Shown one piece after another: positions 23,201 through 32,987 of a stretch of 64,000 bases of DNA. This DNA comes from Cyanophora paradoxa (lineage: Eukaryota > Glaucocystophyceae > Cyanophorales > Cyanophoraceae). Numbering within the stretch: position 1 is the stretch's first letter; each line of letters begins with the position of its first letter. The translations under genes and the position numbers were made by a program. The stretch spans positions 124,001 to 188,000 of the forward strand of contig QPMI01000626.1 in NCBI GenBank assembly GCA_004431415.1. The letters run 5' to 3'. The notes below the pieces were generated by a model. It saw nothing but the letters and a program-made list of their open reading frames with translations. It did no database searches and had not been told where the DNA came from.

Positions 23201-26200
23201 AGATACGGGCTGGCCGGGCACTCCGAGGCTCGAAATATTCGATGGCGAATCTTTGAGTCCGGTCCCGATTATCGGATTTTCGCGATATCGATATCGGACG
23301 GGCACGGCTTCTGCAGCTGCAGTACTAGTGCCGGCCCGGCGGTGGGGACAGTCTGGCAGGAGAGAGCCGGAGCTGCGAGCCCGGGCAACCTCAGACCTCA
23401 AAAGGGCCGAGGGCCGCCTGCGATCGCGGCTGCTCCAAATCCGATCGCGAGCGCAGGCCGGCTGCTCCTGCGATCCAAATTCGCAGGCCGGCGCCCTGAA
23501 TCGGGGCAACGATTGCGAATTGACGGATCTCGATTAATATTATCGGATTCTCGCGGGTCATCGGACCCCATACGCATGGCCAGGCACGTGCACGGCAGCC
23601 ACGGGCGGGCTGGAGCGCGTGCAGCGGGCTCTGGGTTTAAATCGATATCCGAGCGAGCCAGCGTAACTTTGATCGTGAGCTCGAGCTCGCCTTGGCCGCG
23701 GGCCAGATAAGAGGCGGCTTGAGGCGAATTCGAAGCGCAGTGCCCGAGCTCCGAGGCTCGTTCACTGGCCGGGCTCGGAATTGGCTTAATTGAACCGTTC
23801 AACGGTTGGCCACGCGCATCGGGGCGCCAGGCGCATTGGACGCTTCGGCGCGGGGCGCGGGTGCCGCTGTCAGCTTCGGGCCCTGAGGGCAGGGCCTCCG
23901 GGACGCAGCCGCCAGCTGTTCGCAGGCAATTGCAAGCTTAAGCGCCGATCGCGGGCTAAGCCCGTCCTCTGGATTCGAGGCCAGGGACCGCAGCTACTAC
24001 TGCGGGTAGCTGCAGAGGACTTCCAGGGCTCAGCGGCAAGCTGGCCGTGGACTGCGGGGCCTCGGGCCGAGGGGCGAGGGCCGTATACGCATCGGCTTGA
24101 ATGTTTACAGGCGTTCGCTTGGCCGTGCGATCACGATCTGCGCCCACCAGCCGCCGCGGTGCGGGTGGGGGGCAGAGCCAATATGCCATGATGCCTGGGG
24201 CCGGGCCGGGTGCCTCCGCCTCTGAGAGAGGGCGAGACTCAACGGGCTCAGCGGCTCCGAGGCTCGAGTTCGAGGTCACGAGGCAGGCGGTCGCGACGTC
24301 GACGTCGACAGCGGGCCGGCGCCGTGCCGCGTGCACGGCGCTGTCGTAAGCGTGTACGTACACGTGACCAGCTTCGATCTCGAGCCGAGGGCGATCCCAC
24401 GTTCACGGATCGGAGGCCGAGGCCGGGTTGGAACTTCGGAATTCGAAGTTCGAATTCAAGGCCCGCGATTTCGCGATCGGTCGGCGTAGCCGCGTAGGGC
24501 ATCGTCGTGACCGGGCTTTGCAGTGCTCCTTGCTCGCAGCGGCGTGAGAGACGCTGTTCTCAGCTGCAGGCCTCTGGAGGCTCGTAGCGGCGCGAGATAC
24601 AGGGCCGAGGCCTGGGGGCCGCAGGCCGATATCGATCGTGAGGCACGGCATTGGAAGCGTACGCGCGCGCGGGAACTCGAAGGATCCCGACGTCGCAGCA
24701 CGCGAGATCAGCCATGGGGTTCGATTTAATTTTATTTGAGGATTGGTATACCGATCGCGCACACTGTGACAGCTGCGCTGCGGATCGTGCCGCGATGTGC
24801 TGTGACCAGCACACCGGGTCCGGGCGTGCTGCACATTTTCGCAATCGCGCCTCTGGCCGTGGGGCCGGGGCCGGGCCACCTCGAACGGCAGTTCGGCGAT
24901 GCGAACGGCAGCTCGGCGATCGCGATCCCTGACCGCGAAGGCGAGGGCAACCGCGAGGGCGAGTTGCTGATCGTAATTCGATGGGGCCCGGCGGCCGAGA
25001 CCGGGACCGGCGGCGGCGGGTGTCGGCGGCCGAGACCGAAACGCCGTGACGGCATCGAATTTGTGCCTGGCGAGGCTTGGCACTGCCAGTCGCAGGTCTG
25101 ATCGCGGGCCTGGGGCTCAGCAGCCGCGGAGCCTTGGAGGCTGGGCAGCTCTGAGCCGTGGTGGACGTGCTCATGCACGTGACTTCCGGCCCTCAGCTCG
25201 CGGCTGATCATGAGCTCGGTCTGCGTGCACGCAGCGGCAACGGCGGGAGCCGAATTCCGAAGTTCGCAGTGCCAGCAGGCCCTGATCATGAGGGCCGAAA
25301 TCGACCCATAACCGGATCCAGGGCTCGGAAGCGAGCTCGAGCTCGATCGCGAGGCGCCGCGCCGGGCGGGCCGCCGGGCGTTCGAGCTGGCACAGTGGCG
25401 GCTTGCGATTGCTCCAAGGCTTAGTCAACCGGGGCCCAGAGCGTCGACGTCTCGCTCGAACAGCAAGCGTGAGCTTCGGGGTCCGGCCCGGCGGATCCGG
25501 ATCTAGGCCTGACAGCTTCCAGTCCGGATCGGAGAGTCTCGGGATCCGGACATGAGAGCTTGCATCGAGCAGGCCAGGCCAGGTGCTGGCTCGCGATGAG
25601 AGGTGCGCCGCGCGGCGCCCTCAATCTTGGGCCAGGCCCGACTGCGGGGCGTCTTGCGCTTTTTGCGACAGCTGTAGGCAGAGAGCCTCAGCAACTCGGG
25701 CCCCTTTCGAGCCTGGGGCTCGTGACGGCGTGATTACGGTTCGAGCCGCGGGCCGGAGCTCGCCTCTCGAGCTCGAATCCGCAGTTGATATCGCCGCCGG
25801 CGCTAGCGCTAGCGCTAGGCTCGAGCTCGAGGACCATGGGGCCCAGGCTAGGTAGCCAGGTGAACCTCGAGCTGGGGATCCGGAGCCGCATGGGCCGGCT
25901 GTGCGTGAAACGCGCCACTCTCCGAGGCTCGACGAGCCTCAGAAGTGCAGGCCGGGCCTCTAGCTCCAGGCCTGGTCGGGTAGCGGCTCGAATTCGAGCC
26001 TCAAGGCCTCAGGATGCCGACCGGCGCTCCCGAATGCAGCACGCAGTGCTGCGGGAAGACCGTCGGACAGGCCTAGGGGCCGGTTGCGAGGCCTGGCGGC
26101 CCTGATCCGAGCTTGAAGCTCGTGCGGGGTAAATTTCCCAATTTCGCAGTCAAGGCCCCGAAGGAGCTTGCTGCGAAACCTAAACGCTCAGCCTTGTCGC

Positions 26201-29200
26201 CTGGCTCTCGATCGCGACTGCAGTCGAGCAGCCTGGCAGCTTCGAGGCTGGCAGTCGCAATCGCGATGGGGTTCGCCGGTCGTGCGTGGGCCCGGCATCA
26301 GGGCATCAGCTCTGGCCCTCTCGAGCGTCTGGCGCGCACCCTTGAGCTCGAGCTCCGAGCTCGAGGCTAGGGGCTCTAGCCGCCGGTCGCAAAGCCGGCT
26401 GGTAGCTCGATATGCGGTTCAGCACTAGCGGATTCCAAAGCGGCGATAGCGGCCGGATGGGAGCCGGATGCCAGTTGCAATCAGCCGGGGCCGACATTAG
26501 AGCTTAGCCCTGCGGCCGGCCGGCCCGTGCACGTGGCCGGAAGTGGGCCCAAATTACAGCTGGCTGCTGGGCGTTCGAGGCGGCCGATGCCGTCCGACCC
26601 AGAGCTGACTTAGTGAAACTCAGTGTCCGGTGCCATGCGCATGGCGCCGGCCATATATATGCACGGGCTGGCCTGGCAGACCCCCGGGGCCCGGAACTCC
26701 GGCTTCCACCCGATGCGGATATCGATCGGGAGTCAGCCGGTCCTCGGGATCGGCCGGCGAGCGCCAGTGGCGCGTGTTGTACTCGTCCCAGGGCTGCCAC
26801 CTCAGGGCAGGGCCGCGGGAAAAGATCTCATCGGGGTGCAGGGGCCGCGGCTCGGCGAACCCTCGAGCGCCCCACCGACGAGGTCCAGTCTCTGAGCGCT
26901 TGGGGACTTCCTCGGCAAGCGCGAGGGGAAAGTCGTTGGTGTCACAGGCATCCGGCGGGGCGGGCCCACTAGGCGGCGACTCGTCGCCGGCCTCGCCCGG
27001 AGCGTCCCGGGCCGGGGTCGTCGGGCATCCCCTCGTCAGAGGAAATTTCGCGCTCCTCAGCGGCGGGGGCCGGGCCCAGCTCTCGTTGCTTCGGGGCTTG
27101 AGGCGGCGGGGCTGGCCCGGGCACCGCCGGCGCGAAGCGTTCTGGCCGCAGGGCGGCCCGCGGCTGCGCCTGCTTGCGCGTGGCGGGGGGCCTTGGCCTT
27201 CGCGAACCCAGCAGACGTGGCGGGCTTCAAGGCTTGGCGAGCTCAGCGGCTCGCGGGGGAGGCGTTGCGGGGCGCGTTTTAATTCGATTTTGCAGCTCGA
27301 GCTCGTGATCTTGCATATGCATGATCATATGCATGATCATGATCAGCAGCTCGCGTACTGTGCATACGTATACGCATGCGGTACTGCCGCGGCTTGCCAT
27401 CATGATCATGGCGTCACTCCCCCTTCTTGCTAGCACCGTCCGCGGTGCTTCGCGAGAGAAGGTGTTACGGTGTGCCAGGTACTGGCCAGCTGCAGCTGCC
27501 GCAAGCTTGGGCTCGAGGCAGACGGCTAGCGCATAGCTATAGCTAGTGCACAGCGGAATTCGAAAGATAAAGCAGCTCAAGCCGCTGAGGGCCGTGCTAT
27601 CGATATCGATATCGTTTCACGTCTCAAGCTCTTGAAGTGAGCTCGAGACCACGTCTCATAGCTAGGCCTTCAGCTTAGAATTAATCAAGCTGCCGCTGGC
27701 GCCGAGTGCATCACCGTCACCGCGGCGTTGCGTCCGATCCGATCGCGAGGCCATGGCTAGCGTGCAGGCGCTCATGATCATGATCAAGAGTTGAGGCCGA
27801 GAGAAGCATCAGCCGAGGGAAGGCTAATGCTCTCAAGCTCTTGATCTTGGCCATGGCGGGGCAAGAGGGCCCTGCCTGCGCGCGAGGCAGCAGGTGGGTC
27901 CGCTCTGCAGTCGGGCCACTTGAGCTCCAGGTCTTGAGGGCATTCTCAGGTCAAGCGACGGCGTAAAGCCACGCTAGTCCGTGAGAGAATGTGCCTCACT
28001 CGAGATCTGAGGCCGTCGTGGTCCACAGCAGCGGCGAGCAAGCTCGGCTGCGGCGATTCTGGAGACAGCTCGGGCGCGCACGCCTCAGCCATCGATCCGA
28101 TCGCTCTTCCTCTCGCCCGGAAGGAACTCGGGCGCGCGGCCTCAGTTCTCAATCCGGTCCACTCGCCGGAAGGAACTCGGGCGCGCGGCCTCAGTTCTCG
28201 ATCCGGTCCACTCGAGCTTGTCCAGCACGATCGCAGCAGCCGTAGAGGGCTGGCGTCGCGGCGAGTGTCCGGCGACCGACCGGGAATAGTACCCTCGGGC
28301 TCGCTCGACAGCTCGCGCAGGCGGCGTCGACGAATCCGACCGGGAATAGTACCCTCGGGTATTCGTGCGCGGGCCTGGCTTCCACAGGGCTAAGTTCTGG
28401 CCGTCGTAACCGCGCTGAGCCAGAACCTCAGCCCGCGGCCGTGGGCGCCAGGCTAAGCCACGCGGCTGCCCCCACGTCTCCTCCAGATCCGCTGAAGGAT
28501 CTGCGGGCGAGCGGCTCGCCTGGCTCTCTATAGGTGGCCAGCGACCGCCCGCGCTTAGTGGGGCGCGCGCGGCGCAGGCGAGGTCCGAGCCCGTACGCGT
28601 CCAGTGCCAAGATCAAATCTGCCGACCCCAGCAGATCAAATCTCAAGGACAAGGGCCAGGCGCGCACCCCGGGGGCCGTGCGCGTGCGCTGCGCCAGCAC
28701 AGGCCGTGAAGAACTCCGGCGCGAAGCGCTGGGCTCGGAGTGCAAGGCTAGCGAGAGCCAGCACGGCCGATCGACCAGGCTCATGCACGCCTCGGTCCAG
28801 GGCGAGGCTCGCCAGTCGCCGGTCGTCGTAAAGGTCTTCTTTTATCTGCTCGAGGCCGTACGCGCGGCGCTGCGCGGCGGGGCGCGCGTACGGGCATGGG
28901 CGTCGAGGTTGTCCCTCGGGGATCTGGACAAGATCTGCGGCGTCCGTCGGCGAGGGCGACGGGAGGGCGCGTCCGACCGCATTTATCGGTTCTCCAGAGC
29001 TAGTTCTACGTTTCCGGTGCGCTGACGGAGAGCCTGGCGGCTCGCTGAGGCTGATCGCTGTGTGCGTATCGATCGCACGCCGATCCGGGCCCGCCGGTGC
29101 GCGGGGGTCGCCGATCGGCACTGAGAAGATCTTCTAGAGCTACTAGCGATGCGTGCGCATCGCTGCTGGTCGCCGAAGATGGCGGGCTGATGCTGTCGAT

Positions 29201-29237
29201 GGCTGCCCACGGGCCCAGTTCCGTGAGCAGTGGCGCC
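17261..29237 (-). other. Interior of the LTR element
   Basis: About 12 kb with no supported gene. Open frames are short to medium and lack retroelement motifs. The sequence is saturated with overlapping self-complementary words (for example 27310-27345 and 18232-18246). Small local repeats: a roughly 44-bp tandem pair near 28123-28210 and a repeated ACCGGGAATAGTACCCTCGGG at about 28279 and 28339. Two internal copies of the polypurine word lie at 19439-19454 and 19551-19566. No primer-binding site beginning TGG is seen next to the 29238 LTR. Confidence 0.6.
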
Positions 29238-29519
29238 TGTCGGATGAGAGGATTCCCACCCGATTAGGCACCCGCGCAGTACTGCGCGGGGCCGGCTCCC
29301 TGTGCTGGAGCAGCTGTAGATGCAGGCTGGTGTATTCACTGTGTACCCGGAAGACTACTGACTCTGTACCCCTAAGACAGGTAGAGGCAGGCCAGCGTAG
29401 GCTACCGAGAGGTAAGCCTACAGGAAGAGAGACTATGCCAGGGCTCTCAGACTATGTCAGGCACCAACTAGCTCTAGTCACTAAGTCACCGCAAGGCCTG
29501 GGAATCGAGCCAGGCGACA
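29238..29519 (-). repeat. LTR (5' LTR in element orientation)
   Basis: Identical to 16963-17244. It is followed at 29520-29524 by the CAAGT duplication. Under minus orientation this is the promoter-bearing LTR. I see no decisive TATA box. Confidence 0.9.
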
Positions 29520-29680
29520 CAAGTCGTGATCGGGTCTAGATCTACAGGGCCAGGTGCGCGTCCGGCGCGTATGAGTACGGGTGTTCTCCTTTGGGTCCCC
29601 CACTGGTACCACCGCTCTGCACCTGTTTAGCTCTAGCTCGAGATCTGGATGTTGTGACTTCGGCGTCGAGGTGTCCGTAC

Positions 29681-29746
29681 ATGACGGGACTAGAGCTAGC
29701 GCTATTACTGGTTCTGACGGGACTAGAGCTAGCGCTATTACTGGTT
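29681..29746. repeat. 33-bp tandem duplication
   Basis: A 33-bp unit beginning TGACGGGACTAGAGCTAGCG occurs twice in direct tandem. It lies between the LTR insertion point and the RGG-rich ORF. Confidence 0.85.
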
Positions 29747-29829
29747 CAGGATCTAGGCCGGAGGGGCTTGGCTGCCTTACTCTTAGCTTGCTGTGGCTCG
29801 CGGCGGTTGGCGCTGGAGTTGCAGCTAGC

Positions 29830-30911
29830 TCAGTACTGCCAGGGCAGCCGCTGCTGTCCAGGGCCGCCGCCACCCCGGCCGGCGCCAGCCCCAAAGCCGC
29901 GGCCACCACGTGCTCCTCGTCCACCCCTGCCGCCGGCGCCACGGCCTGGGAGTCCGCGCCCACCGCGGGGGGGGCCCATCCCGCCCCGGGCTCTCCCAGC
30001 AAAGCCGCCCCGGGGGAGGTCGCCCCAGATGATGTCCACCCCACGGCCACCGCGGCCATTGGCTGCGCCCGCCCCGCCGCGGGCATCCCAGATGCCGGCT
30101 CCGCCGCGGGCTCCATGGGCTCCGCCAGCCCCGCCGCGGCCTCCAGCGCCGCCTGCACCGCCCCAGTCGCCTCCGGGCCCTCCAAGTCCGCCACGGCCGC
30201 CCGCAGCCCCGCCGGGGCCCCGCCACGCGCTCCGCGGTAGGCAGCGTCCACATACAGTCCACCGCGCCCCTCCGCCCGACCCCCAGGTGCTTGCCCTCCT
30301 GCAGCTGCCGGCTCGTCCCGGTTCCGCCGGTCGAGGGGCTGGCAGTTGTGTCCCCCCCCGAGCTCGCCACGGTAGTTGAGCAGGGGCTGGTTGATGTTGT
30401 TGACGCTGGTGAGGAAGTGTGCCGCGCACATGAGGGCTTCGGACTGGGGGAGGGGGATGACCACGTGCTGCCGGTAAGGATAATCATGTGAGATGGGGGG
30501 GGGGCCTCGGGCGGAGGGGAGGTGGGGGGTACCACATCGTGGGTGACCTCGAGAATGATGACCTGTCTCCCCCGCGCGTCGTGGAGGTCGAGGGCTCCGG
30601 AGAGGGTTGGGTGCGCCGTGAAGCCCATGCGCTCGCGCCTCGCCGCCCACTGTTCGTCATCTAGATCCAGCACACGGAGCTGGCGGCCACCACCGGTGGA
30701 GTAACGCTCGGCGTCAACCATCGAGGCTTGGACACCCACCTCGATCTGCGGGAGGGAGGGGTAAGCGCAAGTAGGGGGGGCTTTGCATGGGTAGGGGCGG
30801 ACAGAGGTGGGGTACGGTCGGGTTGTCATGTACAGGACGCCGGCGGCCCGCAGGTCCATGATGAACTGCCGGTCCGGCACAAGCTGTGTGATGTCCGGAC
30901 CGTCGACGTCC
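29830..30911 (-). CDS. RGG-rich protein gene, possible ORF1 of the split LINE
   Basis: The minus-strand open frame begins inside the 390-bp repeat. It gives credible coding sequence from DGPDITQLVPDRQFIMDL (about 30905) through VGVQASMVDAERYSTGGG and QVIILEVTHDV. It then changes frame to HVVIPLPQSEALMCAAHF; a 65-nt GTACCC...GGCAG segment (30468-30532) would splice in phase. A third frame over 29830-30250 is a Gly/Arg-rich RGG tail ending LPWQY. RGG tails bind RNA. If the 390-bp repeats are a target duplication, this is the 5' end of the LINE and could be its RNA-binding ORF1. The possible intron argues instead for a host gene. No named family is recognised. Confidence 0.45.
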
Positions 30912-31301
30912 GGGAGGGTCAGGGTAGGGCGGACCGTCGACGTCCCGAACTCCAGGCACTGCGCATGCGCATATGCATGCGCATGCTCCACAGCCGCGCG
31001 GATCCCCGGAGCTGCTCCGGATCCCTGCGCCCCGCCCGTCGGCGCGCGCGCGCGCGCGCGAGCGACGGTACCGTGCACCGGTATACCTAGTACGTACCGC
31101 ACTTGTTGAGCGCGGGGAACTGCGCGCGCGCGCGAGAAGGTCCCGGGTCAGCCGTTCGAATTCCGTGAGCTTACTAAGTTAAGCTTGTACCCCGTCTCTG
31201 GGCAAGATCATCGGATTGCATTAAGAAGTTTTTGACGGAATTGCAGATCTAGAAGCTTCGTCCGACGGTTGGCGGCGCTCTTGATCGGTAGTACAGCTGC
31301 A
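30912..31301. repeat. 390-bp direct repeat A (right copy)
   Basis: Identical to 5734-6123. Here it runs without interruption into unique sequence at 31302 (GTGCAGTCC), which looks like the uninterrupted right flank of the insertion site. A 15-bp word GGACCGTCGACGTCC also occurs just left of the boundary (about 30897) and again inside the repeat (about 30932). Confidence 0.85.
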
Positions 31302-31464
31302 GTGCAGTCCATCGCAGCAGCGGGCGCCTCGGTAGTTTACGCAGCCTGCAGCCTCACGAAGGCCTAGGCCTGGCCTGGCCTGCAGCTGCAGCTGGAACGG
31401 GCAGCTGCAGTTTCTCTGAACTTCGGACCCGGCGCAAGCCTTGAAGTTATCCAGCCCAGCAACC

Positions 31465-31722
31465 ATGTCAGGGCACGGTCTGGGGGGGGACGCAGTGGGA
31501 GCGGCTACCTACAAGGCAGTGTCAACTGTCTTGAAGCCGGTGGACTGGCTGCTGGAGAAGTCGGGAGCCTACGGCTTAGCCAAGCAGGCGATGTCCAAAG
31601 TCTCTCAAGGGGCCAACGGATTTGCTCGAAAGCACTGCTTGGGCTCCTATGCGAAGGTTTGTGAAGCGAACTGCGAGGGCAAGTTCAACACCCCCGCATG
31701 CCACGGTTTGCACGATACTTGA
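31465..31722 (+). CDS. Small Cys-rich protein
   Basis: A single-exon ORF of 85 codons begins at ATG 31465 in good context (AACC before ATG); an in-frame ATG at 31441 would add 8 residues. The N-terminal half is Ala/Gly/Leu-rich and probably helical (TYKAVSTVLKPVDWLLEK). The C-terminal part has Cys in a C-x6-C-x3-C-x8-C spacing around KVCEANCEGK. There is no signal peptide or known family. It is compact and less GC-biased than its neighbours. It directly follows the 390-bp repeat, so it may have been the gene just beside the retrotransposon target. Coding status is inferred from composition and context only. Confidence 0.45.
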   Translation: MSGHGLGGDAVGAATYKAVSTVLKPVDWLLEKSGAYGLAKQAMSKVSQGANGFARKHCLGSYAKVCEANCEGKFNTPACHGLHDT

Positions 31723-31846
31723 ATCGGAGTGCTCCGCTGCAGTGCTGACGAAGTCGACCCTGCAGCGCGACTCGGAACGAGGGAGGCGGAGCAGGAATCG
31801 CACTGGGCGGAGTTTTGCTCAGGCTCAGCGTCAACTTCAGAAGATC

Positions 31847-32597
31847 TGGAATTGTGTCGCGGTGCGCGCGGGCGCATTCCAAGGTTGCGTATTCCTCGTC
31901 GATCGGCCCTGTCAGAACGGTACGGGTCGACAGGCCGCCCCCGCGAGAGAGCTCTGGACTCCGACGTGCGCCACGTCCTGCGCTCCGCCTCGCGCGCCGG
32001 CGCGGCCGCTGATCCGAAGCTCGATCCGCGCTCAGAAGTTCGCCCGGAACGAGGAAGGTAATCATTGAATCGCGTACCCCCGAGGCGCCGCTTAGTACGC
32101 GTACGTAAACCCCGATCCGGATTCGCTCACCCCCGCAGACGGCCAGGCGGCGCCGGAGGACGGGGGTACCGTCTTCGCCGAGGTGCCCATGCGCGGGCTG
32201 TACCCATCCTCCTTCCCCGGGGACCGCTCTGACATGCGTACGTACACCTTCGCCCCCGCAGAACGGAGCGCCGTACCGCCTAGACGCGGATGCGGGTTAT
32301 GTCAGCTACAGCGCAGTGCGCGGGCCGGGGTACGCGAGCTCCTGTGGCCCGTTGTCGAGCGGGGTCGGCAGGAGGGGTACAGCGGGACGGAGGAGGCGTC
32401 GGCTTCGGCGGCGGAGGCGGAGTCAGCGGAGGGGTACGCCTTCGAAGCCGCCACCGACGGCGGCCTCGCCTACGGGGTACCAGCTGCACCCATTTCACCC
32501 CCCGCCCGGCTCCGGCTGACCTGTACCCCCCCAGGACTGCGGCCTTGGGGCCCTGTGGCACGTGTACGCGGACCACGAGCCGACGGCCCCCTTCTGA
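31847..32597 (+). CDS. Unrecognised multi-exon gene, C-terminal part
   Basis: Three phase-consistent introns: an exon ending at 32057 (donor GTAATC), 32139-32237 (donor GTACGT), 32262-32476 (donor GTACCA), and 32535-32597 ending TGA. The product has an acidic Glu/Ala/Ser region (EEASASAAEAESAEGYAF), a CGLC pair and the C-terminus LGALWHVYADHEPTAPF. The LGALWHVY segment faintly recalls the KDM3 JmjC family, but no HxD iron motif precedes it and the protein stops just after, so I do not assign it. The 24-nt gap 32238-32261 would be an exceptionally short intron and deserves checking. The 5' end is undefined. Confidence 0.4.
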
Positions 32598-32987
32598 GTA
32601 CCCCCCCCCCCGCGTCGCGACCGGCCGCTCGCGATCGCGCCGTTGTTTCAATTGCAAGCTTCTTTGGAGGGTTTCTGGTCTCCAATATTAATGGCTCTTC
32701 GCACAGACACAATCCAGTCACTTGCATTTCCCCCCCTCCCGCACGGCTCTCTCATGCAGGGTCCCCGGCCGCGGCCCGCTGTACACAGCGATGAAATGAA
32801 AGGGAGCTCCGAGGCTGTATACGCGATGGATGCACATGTACAAGAGATTGCGCGAGCCCGAGTTCAAAGAAAAGACACGATCGCGAGAGTCGACGTCTAC
32901 CTAGCTATAGACCTATATATATGAAACGCAAGTCAAAGCAGGATTTGATTCGAATGGAAGGCCGTGGCCGCTGAGCGGCTCAGCGGC
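32598..32987. other. Intergenic region between convergent genes
   Basis: No gene seen. It contains a C-run (about 32605), an AT-richer stretch with a TATATATA block (about 32913-32922) and GAGCGGCTCAGCGGCTCAG repeats just before 32988. Confidence 0.6.

Larger units (their letters stand above)
16963..29519 (-). mobile_element. LTR retrotransposon, apparently non-coding (LARD-like)
   Basis: The element has two identical 282-bp terminal direct repeats that start TGTCG and end CGACA, and a CAAGT duplication outside both ends. The internal part is about 12.0 kb. The purine-rich tract next to the 17244 LTR on the minus strand indicates minus orientation. No integrase, protease, LTR-type RT or Gag motif was found in any frame of the interior, so it appears non-autonomous, like large retrotransposon derivatives. 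Identical LTRs imply recent insertion. It sits inside, and is younger than, the LINE sequence. Confidence 0.88.

Noticed and set aside
29581-30240. Long plus-strand Ala/Ser/Pro-rich ORF
   Set aside because: It is antisense to the RGG-rich frame. The composition is what the complement of GGC/CGG repeats gives in any frame.
5734-31301. 390-bp repeats as LTRs of a larger element
   Set aside because: They do not start TG and end CA, and no short duplication flanks them outside. The left copy abuts a poly(A) tail, which fits a LINE target duplication better.
32535-32597. JmjC (KDM3-like) demethylase C-terminus
   Set aside because: Only an LGALWHVY-like segment matches. There is no HxD motif, and the protein stops within about 13 residues.
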